The notes below the pieces were generated by a model, which was given only the letters and a program-made list of their open reading frames with translations, was not told where the DNA came from and ran no database searches. A stretch of DNA of 64,000 nt from Rhodocollybia butyracea (taxonomy: Eukaryota; Basidiomycota; Agaricomycetes; Agaricales; Omphalotaceae), in contig JADNRY010000048.1 of assembly GCA_015501585.1 (NCBI GenBank), forward strand, positions 62,001-126,000, written 5' to 3'. Position 1 is the first letter of the stretch; the number at the start of each line of letters is the position of its first letter. The translations under genes were made by a program, and so were the position numbers. Shown piece after piece: positions 25,781 to 37,378 of the stretch.

Positions 25781-28180
25781 TCAACTCGTCGATGCAAGAC
25801 TCCCGCTAATTTCATCAAGAAAGACTATGATTGTATCATTGAAGTTGGTGTTGGCGACGTTAATTTTTCTGGTATACGTATTCCCTTCAACGTCCGAGTA
25901 CGTGAACTGTAGGGCATTTCGATTTAATCGAGAGGGAAAAACATCTACGTTGATACTCACAGTATTACTATTTGTTCCATTTCCAAAATTACCACTTTTT
26001 TCCGAGCCAACTTGGAAAAATCCATCTAAAATATACAATCAAATTGAAGCTGCGATTCGCGAGTGAGGCAAAAAGGTTTACTCGTCGTTTGGTGATTGTT
26101 GATTGTCGACGCTATCCTCAAAGGGTTTGGGAGCAGAACACGATCGTAAGAATGATCGATGGATGTAGTCCCTGTATACGCAACAACGGTCAGAGAGATG
26201 TATGGCGATATTTATCAAGACTCACAGTTGGTCAAAGTTTCATCAAAGTAATCAAAGTTCGTGCTAAACGGGAATGAGAATACATCTGAGAGGACTGGTA
26301 CACCGTTGTGCGTAGAGGAAGATTTCCCAGTAGAGGTCTGCTGAAGAGTCTACAGCATAATCTCAGAAACTAAAATCAGAGAAAGTTGGAACAAAAGTCT
26401 TGCCGCGAACAGTCCATTGTTTCGGTACGTTTGAACATTCGAAAACTGAAGATCCTGAGTCCAGACGGTATGGGTGAGGTGACCGCTTCCACTCAAGATG
26501 TCCGCTTCGATGTGAATTTCGCGCTTGGCGGTGACGGTTGCGTTGAAGGTACCAAATTCGGTGGCAGAGCCAGTAATGCTAGTGTCGGCAAAATCATTGA
26601 CAGAGTAAACAGTTATATTTCCAGTTGTGGGTTTGGAGCTGGAGTCAAGGATGACTTGGAGGTTCCCTGATTCACAAAATAGAAATTAATGTCCCAATGC
26701 ATAGTAGATTTAGACGCTAGCTTACCTGAGACGAACCAATTTGCGTTGATGGAGTGGTTTGCTTCAGCAGAAACAACATCGAGAGTAAAGTTGTGAGGAG
26801 AGTTATCGGTCAGGATAGGTAAAAATGGCGTCAAGTCCACGGCATATGTGGGCAAGTCTATTTAACTCACAGACTGTGAGAACACGGCCTAAAGGCTGTA
26901 ATTAGACATACCTGCCATCCCATAGCTACCTATAGGTCGCCAACAAGAAGGGTCAAAGCCCTACAATAGACATAATATCAGTTATTGTTTTGGAATAGAG
27001 CTTTTGATACAGACTCCAGAGAAAACGGTGATATATGGGAAAGCCACTCCAGCTACCATTCCGTCGACTAACAATCGGACTTCGCGGAAGCCATCATGTG
27101 CGCTTGTAATGTTGGACGAGATGTCGGAAAAGAATTTATCCGGAACGTTGAAGAACTGGAACTAGGTATGAACAGGATTCCATATTGAGAAAGAATTCGG
27201 TACCCAATCTTCCTCAAGGCCATTACCACCTAAGCAGAGAGGCGGATGTTAACACGTACTGAAGTATACGGTTCACTCACTTGCAAACAGCTCAGCATAT
27301 ATCGCGACTGTGTTGTTTGGAATCGTGATATTGAGCTATTGACATATGAGCGTCTAGAAGTGTGGATGATGCGAAGACAATTTACAGAAAAATCCGGTGG
27401 AACAGACGCGTCATTTCCAGTAGTATTTGATAGTGTAGATATAGGAATGATCAGGTCTGCCTTTTTGGCAGCAGGATTGGTGCGTGAGGATTCGTAGTAA
27501 GTCGCAGTTAAAACCGCTAGAACAGTACATTATTACAATACCAATGATAAACAACGCATCCTTACTAGAGTACACGCCGTCTAACCCGGTCTCAATCAAG
27601 TTATCCAGCTCGAATATGAACAAGCCCGCTTCACTGAACAACGGCATATATTGTGTGGCGTCCTTTACATAGGTCCAGATGATCCCGTCGCCGATCGTGG
27701 GTTCAAAGGTGCTGGTTCTCCAGATTTCGACATTGTGAAAGGTAAAGATTCCAAGACGGTCGAATTGGGTTCCGTTACTGGTCACTGTAAGATTGAGGGT
27801 GATTGCAGCCCACGATCCAATATCTCCACAGTCTGTAGGAGGACTAGTCGAGCAGTTTAGCTGTGTGTTTGACAAAAGTTTAACGGGGGCGTACTTGAGT
27901 TGTGTGATCGCAGAACCACTGACGAATTGAGGTAAGTATATGGTGTACTGGTGGAATTCATCTTACGTATCGAATGAATTTGCGAAATCATGCCTAGAGC
28001 CGTTTATCACTTTCTTTCATGGGCCAAGATAAGGTTAGTTGCTCACTGAAATACTTCAACTCTACATTGTTTGGCGTCCTTGGGGACCACAGGTGGCTGG
28101 CCAACCTGGAAGTCTCGGATAACAGTACCAGTAACGGTAGTCAGAGTGAGCGAGAGTATACTCCACAATATAGTGAGCAT
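25781..28180 (-). CDS. Secreted PNGase A-like amidase, tandem copy A
   Basis: Paralogue of copy B. The start MLTILWSILSLTLTTVTG is a signal peptide; first exons 28047..28180, 27967..27993, 27895..27918, then from 27843. It has PPVVPKDAKQC, NPPTDCGDIGSWAAI, FDRLGIFTFHNVEIWRTST, YMPLFSEAGLFIFELDNL, NWFVSG and DHSYDRVLLPNPLRIAST. The last exon ends DEISGSLASTS at 25783..25781. No frame break is seen at the junctions I tested. The shared intron positions and the same ending (DEISGSLA) show an old tandem duplication. Likely an extracellular hydrolase releasing N-glycans. Confidence 0.85.
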
Positions 28181-28357
28181 GATGGAGGCACCACTTCAAG
28201 CTGGCTGATGTGAAAATCGCGAAAAGTCATACCGGTGCGAGAATAAATTCCATTCCGTCACATGTAAGAATTTTCTAAGTCGACACGCCAAATTGGGAGT
28301 ACTGAGCGCCTAGCACGTTTCTTTTGGATCCAACCACGAAAAACAACGTACAGTTGT

Positions 28358-29421
28358 ATGGAAGTCAGTAAACTTGTCTTCATCTCTTTTATTCCCCCAA
28401 CTTACAATATTCAGAAAGTCGCCTTGATCAAGACAGCCTACCAAAAGTTAAATCACGAAGAGCTCTGTCTTTTTCTAAAGGTCCGAAGCCTGCCAACTTC
28501 TGGCACAGACATCGACCTCGCTTCTCGGCTTGCAAACTACGATGCTCGTATATATCACTTTCCCAATACTCAATCCGAGGCTTCCGGTATAGAAACACCT
28601 CGCAAAACTGTACCAGATCTCCCTCTGGAAATTATCAGCATCATTCTAGAGTTCCTCGGTGACTGGAACTTGCTCAGGCTCTAGAAATTCCGACTTTCCT
28701 GCAAACTCCTGTCGACTGGTCCAGCGCATCTCCCACGGATCTTGCTATGATTACTGGCAATCTGGCTCTTATTAGAGCCACCGATATCGAGGCTAATCCT
28801 CCCTCTAGAATCGGTGCAGATATTGCTATCCGTTTTGGCTACGTGCATGTGTTAGAATTCTTCTGTTGGCACCATCGTGATCTTTTCATGTCCGTGTACA
28901 ATGACGACCTCATACCCATTCGTGCGTCACAATATGGTCGAACATCCGTCCTTTCATGGTGGAAACGTGGGTTTGAACAACATCCTAACGTTATACCAAA
29001 ACCAAAAGCAGGATCCATTGCAGATGCTGTAGATGCTGCATCCCGTAGTGGTCAAATAGCTTCCCTCGATTGGTGGATGACTTGTGGACATCCATTCGAG
29101 TTTACCGAAGCTGCCCTTGAATACGCTAGTATTAAAAATCAAATCGCAGTGCTGGATTGGTGGAAGCAGCAGCACAAGTTGAATCGGGTCAGTTTAAAAA
29201 TTGGGCGTGTAATGGAAAGCGCAACCAGGCATAATCGAGCAGACGTGCTAGATTGGTGGAATAATTCTGGGCTGCCCTGTCAGTACCGTATGTGCGATAT
29301 CGAGGAGGCTTTGGAAGATGCAATAGGTGGTGGTGACAATACAAGAAGATGGTGGCAGCTCAAGGGCGTTGATTTTAATGCCAACGACAAGGAATGGATG
29401 AAGTTACAAAATCTAAATTAA
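28358..29421 (+). CDS. SAP/F-box protein with LDWW repeats, one apparent frameshift
   Basis: A probable 51-nt intron (28364..28414) gives the start MEKVALIKTAYQKL; it is in frame, so retention is also possible. A SAP-like segment (LNHEELCLFLKVRSLPTSG) and an F-box-like segment (VPDLPLEIISIILEFLGDWNLL) follow. The next ~220 residues are ankyrin-like repeats of about 30 residues ending in a Trp pair: VLSWWKR, SLDWWMT, VLDWWKQ, VLDWWNN, RRWWQL. The frame stops at 28682-28684, while the repeat region continues one base out of register as ALEIPTFLQ. One more G at 28677-28678 would join NLLR to ALEIP. Domain calls are by pattern only. Confidence 0.7.
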
Positions 29422-29553
29422 TCCGACGTTTGCAGGTCAAGATTTTTATGTATATTACGCACATTTATACGAAGCAGTATTAGAGTTTCATGGATACTAG
29501 TAAAAGAATGTCGACGAAAATTCCAAGTTACCGATACGATATAAGAAAAATAA

Positions 29554-30530
29554 TCAGAACTCGTGGGTAAAGACGTCTTCGTTCGTCGCCCTAGGCTCCG
29601 AATGTTCATCTACAGCGGTAGTGTTACCGTAAAGCCCACCCTCGGGGTCTTCAGGATATCCAACAGAAGAGTCATCTATGCTAGGTGCCATCGAGGACCT
29701 ACTTTTCTTCTTCTTTACTCGTTTCTTGGGCTGCTGCTCGGAAATGGAGTACGCATCCTCTGTCCTCGCCCAGCGATCTTTCTTCTCCTTTTTCTTCTTT
29801 CCACGCTTAGATCCGTTACTTGGAAGAGCAGCATCATCAAAGTTGGCGGGATAATGCCATCTGCCTCCAGACGAAGCCGATGAGTTTGCGTTCGTGTAGT
29901 ACTGTTCATCGTCAGCCCCCACAAAGCGCCGTTCTGTTGTTGTGGTCGAGCAGTTTCGTGGCCTTCAGAAGATATACTCAAGCTAGAGCTACCTTCTTGG
30001 CCTTCTTCATAAGCCTGGCCTTCCAAAGTCGACCGCGGAAGACGATCATTGTATCGGGTCGCCCACTGGGATTTCCGTTCCTTACGTCGCATCCCAGAGG
30101 TGCTGACAAGACCATATCGTTGCGCCCATTTCGGCGTCCTTGCACGATTCTGGTTGTTCCGTATGTTCTAAAAACAGGATAGATGAGAACACAGAAGAGA
30201 CCGAGATAAGATATGGTGTACTTGGATATAAAAGTTGTGGACATGGCCTGCGGTTTCGTCAGTACACACAAAAAAAAGGGCGATAGGCATGAAAGGTATG
30301 TACCGGGTATATAACCACAGATAGTTAGTAGAAGATTGAGGAAAAAGTCGGATCCTATCCCAAATCTTGCGGCAACCGCTACAACAATCTATGAGGAAAG
30401 CATTTTGATGGATTTTGACCAGCCACGTACCAAGAGGAGGAAAAAGAGTCCCTAAGATGAAAAGCAATACTGAAAACCCATGGCTCCGCTTTGGTTTCAA
30501 GCTGATTTTCTTTGGAACGATGTTGTTCAT
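29554..30530 (-). CDS. Pmp3-family small membrane protein with long hydrophilic tail
   Basis: Exons 30431..30530, 30304..30378, 30222..30247, 29993..30167 and 29554..29933 give 251 aa. The Pmp3/UPF0057 core is [25 protein letters not shown] followed by [18 protein letters not shown]: two membrane helices with the family's PP and GYIPG turns. Classical Pmp3 proteins are about 55 aa. Here about 150 extra residues follow, with [23 protein letters not shown], Lys-rich runs ([10 protein letters not shown]) and an acidic end. Pmp3 proteins affect plasma-membrane potential and cation tolerance; the role of the tail is unknown. Divergent from the zinc-finger gene. Confidence 0.8.
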
Positions 30531-30596
30531 GGTATCAAAGGTGAAAAGGAAAGAAAAGGGTTAGAATGGTTACGGGAACAACTTAAGCGGAGCGGT

Positions 30597-30620
30597 GCGG
30601 TGCCGACAACACGGCACCGC
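30597..30620. promoter_or_regulatory. Perfect 9-bp hairpin in the divergent promoter
   Basis: GCGGTGCCG and CGGCACCGC flank ACAACA between two divergent start codons (30530 and 30735). It could be a shared operator or an RNA hairpin. It resembles a CGG-N-CCG site, as used by Zn2Cys6 factors, but this is inference. Confidence 0.3.
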
Positions 30621-30734
30621 TCCTTGCTCTTGGCCAAACCACATCTCATTGGACTCGTGTTCCGGTATTTTGCGACCTGTTTTACGTTTCTGAAAACTTT
30701 TTTCCCGACTGGTTGCAGCAGTAATCGGCCAGTC

Positions 30735-32493
30735 ATGGAGAACGATACACTTGCACTGGACCTTTCAGATGTTGTACACGATGAACCACTTGGCCAGGAC
30801 CCTCATTCCATTCTTTCCTCTCACAACGACCCCGGCACGCGTTCTCCAACATTTGAGACTGATCAAACTCTCCTTTCATCCCTCCACACTCCATACGAAG
30901 AGCTCGATGAACAGAACAGAAACTCGAGCCTTTCCGCAACATCGGTAGAATTACTGGAACGAGAATTGGCCAGTCTTTTACATCAGAATGCCTCCGCTGC
31001 TACAGCTGCTCTGCTTACTGCGGCTGCACAGCAACATCAATCTTCGGACGAACAGGACAATGTGCACGAGACGTCCTCTGCATCAGAGCTTGGCAGTTAT
31101 CTCTCAGGTCTTGCTGCTGTTCTTCAAGCGGCTCAGACTCAGTCATCGGCCAACGACAATGATCGTATCGCGCTAGATGCTCTGCTTTCTGCTAGAGATT
31201 CGTCTGCCTTGCATGATAAAGGGAGCGTGAGCACTAGAGCTGCGCCTTCATTTCACTCGCTTACAGCTGCTGCTGAAGAGTCCCAAGAACCATCGCGTAA
31301 ACGGAGAAGGCGAGATGAAGAGGAACAGAGAGATGATTATTTGTACGCAGAGCTGCATGACCAGGACGCTGATCCTCGACCCCAAAGAAACGACCCGACC
31401 CCCCTACATCACGATTTCACCGACATCAACGACATTTTCAATCAAATATCTACACAATTCGAGTCAGATTCCAATAATAGCCCCCGAACCTCCCATTTTC
31501 CAATATCAGGCTCTGCTATCCTTGTTCCTTCAAATCGCCGTACTGTACAACCAGTCGCCTCCACCTCTAATGTTCTCCTTCACTCGAACCGACCAAAGAA
31601 ATCAAAGAAACCAAAGGAGAAGGACAATGTATGTGAACAGCCAGATTGTCGAAAGGCCTTCACCCGTCGAAGCGACCTACTCCGACATATGCGTATACAT
31701 ACAGGAGAGCGTCCATTCGTCTGTAGCCATCTAGGTTGTGGGAAGACGTTCATTCAAGTACGTTTATCAAATGTCTAGTCATTCTGTATTGACTAATATC
31801 CCTCTTCCAGCGTTCTGCTTTGCATGTACATTTGCGGGTACACACCGGTGAAAAACCTCACTCTTGTGAGTTTCCCGAATGTGGAAAGACCTTTGGAGAT
31901 TCTAGCAGTTTGGCTCGGCACCGTCGCACTCATACCGGTAAACGACCTTACAAGTGTGAAGATCCGCAGTGCGAAAAAAGATTTACGAGACGAACAACGC
32001 TAATCCAGCATATGCGTACTCATGACCCTACATGGGAACCCGATCCAAATACGTATGTCGCACATTTTACCCCACTCAAAAAGGTTAACTAATATCTGGG
32101 TCCTCTTACAGGCGATACTCAAATCTTTCCCAGAGCGATGATTTAGAGGACGACCAAGAATACGACCTTTCGGTACAAAAGATTTCCGAAATCTTTCAAT
32201 CGAACGTCCTGGGCCGTACCGCTCCAGTTCCCGAACCCGTACCGGATTCTTTGGACCGTGTAGCAAGCATCAGCGCCGAAATTGCGGCTGCTATTGCTCA
32301 GGCCCATCAGCGAGTTTTTGAGGAGGATGAAGAGGAATCGGACTCTGAGCAGGAGATGGCCCGAGAGACGATTGAGCCCAATACGAGTGACATCAGAGGA
32401 AGGGGCAGGCAGAACCAGAGAACGGACTCGGAGGATGAAGTGTTTTCGCAGCCATTGCGGATAGTAAAGAACAACAAGCGTAAACGAATATAA
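30735..32493 (+). CDS. C2H2 zinc-finger transcription factor (four fingers)
   Basis: Exons 30735..31757, 31811..32052 and 32112..32493 give 548 aa. The start [10 protein letters not shown] is used because the longer upstream frame overlaps the divergent promoter. About 295 residues of low-complexity acidic/Ser/Gln sequence contain a basic run, [11 protein letters not shown]. Four TFIIIA-type fingers follow: CEQPDC...HMRIH, CSHLGC...HLRVH, CEFPEC...HRRTH and CEDPQC...HMRTH, linked by HTGERPF, HTGEKPH and HTGKRPY. The C-terminal part is acidic and Arg-rich and ends KNNKRKRI. A nuclear DNA-binding regulator, ZAP1/TFIIIA-like only in finger style; target unknown. Confidence 0.88.
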
Positions 32494-32838
32494 TTGACCT
32501 CAAACCGGGCGCATCGCGCACCAAACTTACGTAATCTGCAATGTGTACATAATGTAAAAAGGTTGTTAGTGGTAGCTTTCTTTGGTGTAGTTCGTCTATT
32601 TGCTGGCCATCGGAGGATAGACATTCTTATCCCTCATCCTATACCTTGGATGTCTGGACCCCCACCTCACATGTTTAGATACAGCATCAACACAAACCGC
32701 CGAGAACCTAAAATTAATACAATCATTTCGAAAGATAAATCCACACAAAGTAATACTGTAGGCATCGATGATAAAGTGTACTTGCGCACACTTCAACGCC
32801 AAAGCAAATCACGGGCGGTCCAGCCGGTCCGTACATAA

Positions 32839-32855
32839 CCCGGGGGACGGGGTCC
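32839..32855. promoter_or_regulatory. GC-rich CreA/Mig1-like site upstream of FBP1
   Basis: CCCGGGGGACGGGGTCC lies about 150 bp before the fructose-bisphosphatase ATG and contains a SYGGRG match (CCGGGG). Glucose repression of this gene through Mig1/CreA sites is known in other fungi. Here it is inferred from the motif alone. Confidence 0.3.
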
Positions 32856-33003
32856 CGATCGATAAGAAATTCACGTGAGGATAAATTATTAGCACCGGTC
32901 CACAGCCTCTAAGTCGAGCTTGAGGAAACCCGTTTTGCTCCGCAACTCCTTTAACTTCCCTAAACTTTGGTTATCCTACTTTCGGATTATTTCAGCTCTA
33001 AAA

Positions 33004-34372
33004 ATGGCAACTGAAGGTGTTCCTAGCTCAGAGATTATCACTCTCACACGGTAAGCTATCCTGCACTCTTTGACCTCACTTACCTTTTGGCTACTTAGAC
33101 ATGTTCTGCATGATCAAATGCGGCTGGGCGCAGATGCTACTGGCGACTTGACTCTACTGCTCACCGCAATCCAAGTCACTTCGAAATTCATCGCTACCAA
33201 TGTCCGGAAAGCCCGCTTGATCAATTTGTGCGTTTACGCAATAATCACTACCCCATACTCAATAAAAATGTTCACAGAATCGGGTTGGCTGGTGACACTA
33301 ACACCTCAGGCGAAGAACAAAAGAAACTCGATGTACTCTCCAACGACATCATGGTTAACTCTTTGCGTGCCTCGGGCAGGACAGCTGTTCTTGTCTCGGA
33401 GGAATTGGAAGATGCTATTATTATAGAGGAGAAAAACAGAGGAAAATATTGTGTTGTCTTTGACCCTCTCGATGGAAGTAGTAACATCGACGCTGGTGTC
33501 AACATCGGAACTATCTTTGGGATCTACCGTGTCGTGTGTTGAGAAACTCCTGGTGATCTTGGCCTTGGCTCATGATGATTATAGCGTGAAGACTCCAAGG
33601 GTTCCGTTGAAGATGTGTTGAGACCCGGAAGTGAGATGGTGGCAGCAGGGTACACTATGTATGTTCTTAGTTCTGATTATTTATTTCAGTGAGCTCACCC
33701 TCGATAAAAGGTACGGATCATCTGCCAATCTTGTCCTTTCAACTGGTTCTGGAGTCAATGGCTACACTCTTGATGCTGCTCTCGGAGAATTCATCCTTAC
33801 CCATCCCGATGTACGTATCGGCCCTAGTGTAGCTTTCGCTTGTGCGTATACTCATGTTGTTTACTCTAAAAGATCCAAATTCCCCCCGTGGAAAGATCTA
33901 CTCCTTCAACGAAGGCAATTCTATGTTTTTCCATCCTCCAGTGGTCGAGTACCTGAAATCTATCAAGTATCCTGCCTCTGGTAAACCTTACAGTGCTCGA
34001 TATATTGGTTCAATGGTTGCCGATGTTCACCGAACATTCTTGTATGGGGGAATTTTCGGTTATCCGGATGACAAGAAGAGCAAGAGTGGGAAACTGCGGT
34101 TGCTGTATGAGGCTTTCCCCATGGCTTTCCTTACGGAACAGGCAAGGGCTGTTTCAATTCGTGTACCGGCTTCTTGAATTGATATATTTCAGGCTGGAGG
34201 AATCGCGACCACGGGAACAAAGCGTATCTTGGACATTGTCCCCACAAGTATTCATGAACGTTGCTCGATCTTCCTCGGTAGCAAGGAAGATGTCCAAGTA
34301 TGCTCTTCTGTCCTTCGAATTTGAACACATACTTATTGCCTTTGTTAGGATCTGATGAAGTTTTACGCGTAG
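33004..34372 (+). CDS. FBP1: Fructose-1,6-bisphosphatase, one apparent frameshift
   Basis: Gluconeogenic hydrolysis of fructose-1,6-bisphosphate. Exons 33004..33050, 33099..33227, 33278..33533, 33585..33658, 33711..33810, 33873..34141, 34193..34297 and 34349..34372, about 334 aa. Metal and substrate motifs are SEE (VLVSEELED), [59 protein letters not shown] and GTKRILDI. Intron 6 is GC-AG (34142..34192). Exon 6 starts with six Cs (33882-33887) where seven would give the expected IQIPPRGKIYS. A different donor (GTATCG) would also rescue the frame with a changed DVHPNSPRGK. Glucose repression is likely. Confidence 0.95.
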
Positions 34373-34613
34373 TGGCATAATCGGAATGGACGCATAATAA
34401 TTATGAAGATTATCGCTAACTAGCTCCGTACTTATATATCAAAGCAGAAAGAATTCAAGTAAATATTTCGTGTTGTTTCTCTGTGGGTTTGCCTTCCAAT
34501 CTTTGGTCGAAAGACATATCATTATTATACTGTATCGCATTGTTTCGTCATGTTCGTTTGTGAGAGTTTGGGCGCTAAAAGACGCACTCTTGCTCAAAGT
34601 TTTGCTGTCAACA

Positions 34614-35882
34614 ATGGACGAGGTGAATTTCATAACCCATAAAATTCCGCCACCGTGTTAAACCGCAAACGACAGTCTCATTCTGTGCGCCGGAAATCTG
34701 TCAAACGTCGAGCTGCTGCGGTCTACACTTCAGAGGAAGAAGAAGAAGACCAGACTCCTCCGCCACCACCACAGAAGAAAACTCGGTATGACGCTTACGA
34801 CGAGAACGACGTGAATGTGGACGGCTCTGAGAGTGAAGAGGGTCCCTCACATTCTTTCCCATCTCCAGCACGAAAGCCGTCGCACAAGAAGGGCTCTTCC
34901 AAGGCTCATTCATCGAAAAAACGTCGGATGGCAGAGGAATCAGAGGATGAGTTTGAAGAGGATGCTGTTTCGGATGACTTGAACTTGGAGCAGGCAGATG
35001 ATTATGAAGATGACCATGATTTCGTGGAAGATTTGCCCAAGAAAGCAAAGGGGAAAGTTGCCGCGAAAGGGAAAGGTGAAAAAGGAAAGGCGAAAGCAAG
35101 GCATACAATGGAAGAAAAGGAGATTATAGTGAGGGATGAGAGGAAAGGCGCTGCTTCATCTGGGAAAATACGAATTAAGCCCTCTCAGCGTGTTGACATT
35201 GCATCCGTTGAAGAGTCGGCTGTAGACTCTGCACCAGATACAGGGAAAAGCGATGTTGCTCCTCAGAAGAAACAGAAACTCCCAACTATCAAGAAAAACA
35301 AGATTCTAACTTCTGGGGCTCCTAACACTCCTGTGGCGACCAAGTCTGCCCCATCTGCTGCAAAGACCAGTACAGATGGAGCATCAACTACTCCTTCTAC
35401 GCCAGCTACAAGGGTCCCGGCTAACCTTCAAGGAGCTGACTTTAACCTGCAGGATCGCAGCGTTTATGACAGCATCTTCAAAAATGTACGTGATTGCCTC
35501 TCATATCTGCCTTAGCTACCAAACATAGAAATGTCTAGAAAAGCGGGGGTGCTTCTCGGTCTGGAAATAGCCGAGAGAATGAGGAACGAAGAAAGTATCT
35601 AGATAATCTTAGAGAAGCCGATAAAGCCAAAAGGGCCCTTGATGCAGTAAGTCTCGCTTTCGAATTTTCGACATTATCCGCTCTCGCATCCCGCTAATCC
35701 GCTTATAGAAGCATACATTTGATCTGCAAGCACAAATGGACAAGATATCGGCATTTGAAGATCGCCTGAGGCGAGGGTACAGTTCCGTTCTATATCCCAA
35801 TATACTTGGCGCGAAGATGAGAGAGGTTTACGAGCAGGAACGTAGACGACGCGAACCCCAGGAGGAAGGAGAAACCTCATGA
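34614..35882 (+). CDS. Acidic/basic nuclear protein, function unknown
   Basis: Exons 34614..34622 (9 nt, MDE), 34676..35485, 35539..35646 and 35709..35882, 366 aa. The N-terminal 270 residues are disordered, with alternating acidic clusters (SEEEEEDQ, DDYEDDHDF) and basic nuclear-localisation-like runs (RRKSVKRR, KKRRMAEE, KGKGEKGKAKAR). The folded C-terminus is more conserved-looking: FNLQDRSVYDSIFKN, ENEERRKYLDNLREADKAK, a helix HTFDLQAQMDKISAFEDRLRRG and MREVYEQERRRR. It is probably a chromatin or RNA-associated subunit. I do not recognise the family. Confidence 0.75.
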
Positions 35883-37378
35883 GCGTCAAATCTGTTGTAT
35901 CATGCTATTCAAGTTTGCGCAGAAATCATTGTCGCGCGGACATAAACCAAATGCTACATGCATCTGCCCCTCCCAACATTTTCTAAAACCCATAAATGTC
36001 GCGTAATCTAGGAACGAGAGGACTAGATCAGAATATCCCAGAAAATCAACAGAAAACACCCGGGAATAATCATTCTCAAAAGTATTTTTTTCCTGGGTGA
36101 TATGGAATTGTACGTGCGCTTTCTTTCAATGGATAAAATCACAGTCTCATAGACGGCATTGTGACTGAATCTGATATATACTGTGGCCAACTGTTCACGA
36201 GCGCCAACAGTTCCTACGGCAGGCCCTTCTACATAGCCGGGAGCGTCCCCTGCGATTGAGCATATGCACTTCCATTTCACTCCAGAAGCACTCCCACCAG
36301 CGCGCATTCTCTGAATTCAGAACAGGTCATACTATCCGCATTACAGCGCTGTCAGAAAATAATGTCAGTCGCAAAAAAGAAACGCGAAAAAAAGAAATAG
36401 GTACGCGAGCATCAATGTTTGATGTGAAGGGTCAAGCAATTGAAAGTGCTCCATCCTGCTCCATCCTAACAAAATCCTCCCTTGTCTTCCCAACTTAGTC
36501 ATGGGCTTCCCACATATTAGCCAGGATCTGAAGCCCATATTGAGGACAGAAATACTCGAGATTAATCTAAGACTTGGTTATAAGTACCGGTAAAGGGCCA
36601 GCAAGCACAAAAAAGAAGGGAATGTACTCTGGAAGCACAAATCTCAGAGCGCAAAACGGATCGGCCATCAAGCATCAGCGCATCAATCCTCGCGTACCTA
36701 TTTCTTTTTTTTTTCTTTTTTTTTCTTTTCTTTTTTGCGACTGACATTATTTTCTGACAGCGCTGTAATTTCCGAGGAGTTGCATTATTATACAGAGAGA
36801 CTCAGTTACATTCTGCTATCTGGCAAACACACAGATTTTGATCTGAAATCGATATCTATGCACTTCAGTTGTAATATATCAGGATTTTGGTACCAGCAAG
36901 ACCTACAAAAATTAGGGGCTGTTCGACCGAGTCGCTGTCACCTCGATATGTACAACGAACCGTGGCTTTTTCAGGACCTACATATTTTACCATCCTGGGA
37001 CGAACACGAGTTACGAGCCCTTAGAAGGCAACTTCTTGACCATATGGGATTAGCGGCAGCAATACTCGGAATCGCTTTATATGAATTGTTCTTGTTCGGC
37101 TGAAAGAAAAACATACAAGAAACGCTTGCGGACCAGAACGTATATACTTCTCTCAAGACGTCGCAATATGCCCACCCTCGGTGTGATAAGTACATACAGA
37201 GTACATATAAACAGGTCTCCCGAACAGTTCTCGCAGGGCTGATCGAGAAGTAAAATATATGGTTACATACCTTGATTCTTGAATGAACTTTTTCTTTTGA
37301 ACCAGAAATTTGGTAGCATGGAGAAGGATTAAGGTTGTCCCATTCATACTCCGCGGCTTAGCTATAAACGATACATTG
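35883..37378. other. Gene-free region around the MITE
   Basis: Holds the MITE and AT-rich spacer. The 122-codon frame at 36735-37103 straddles the MITE edge and is probably chance. Confidence 0.45.
36342..36767. mobile_element. MITE with about 60-80 bp terminal inverted repeats and TA duplications
   Basis: The element runs 36344-36765 and is flanked by TA on both sides (36342-36343, 36766-36767), the target duplication of Tc1/mariner elements. Both ends read CAGCGCTGTCAGAAAATAAT inward, followed by GTCAGTCGCAAAAAAGAAA and GAAATAGGTACGCGAG, with indels in the A-rich part. At 422 bp it has no coding capacity, so it would need a transposase in trans. The first 8 bases (CAGCGCTG) are themselves palindromic. 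Confidence 0.8.

Noticed and set aside
29715..30092. An alternative 125-codon frame over the Pmp3-like tail
   Set aside because: A 59-nt intron joins EEGQE to [13 protein letters not shown], giving a coherent tail; the unspliced frame turns into Arg/Ser noise.
36735..37103. A 122-codon plus-strand frame
   Set aside because: It starts inside the MITE arm, has no domain and no splice partners.
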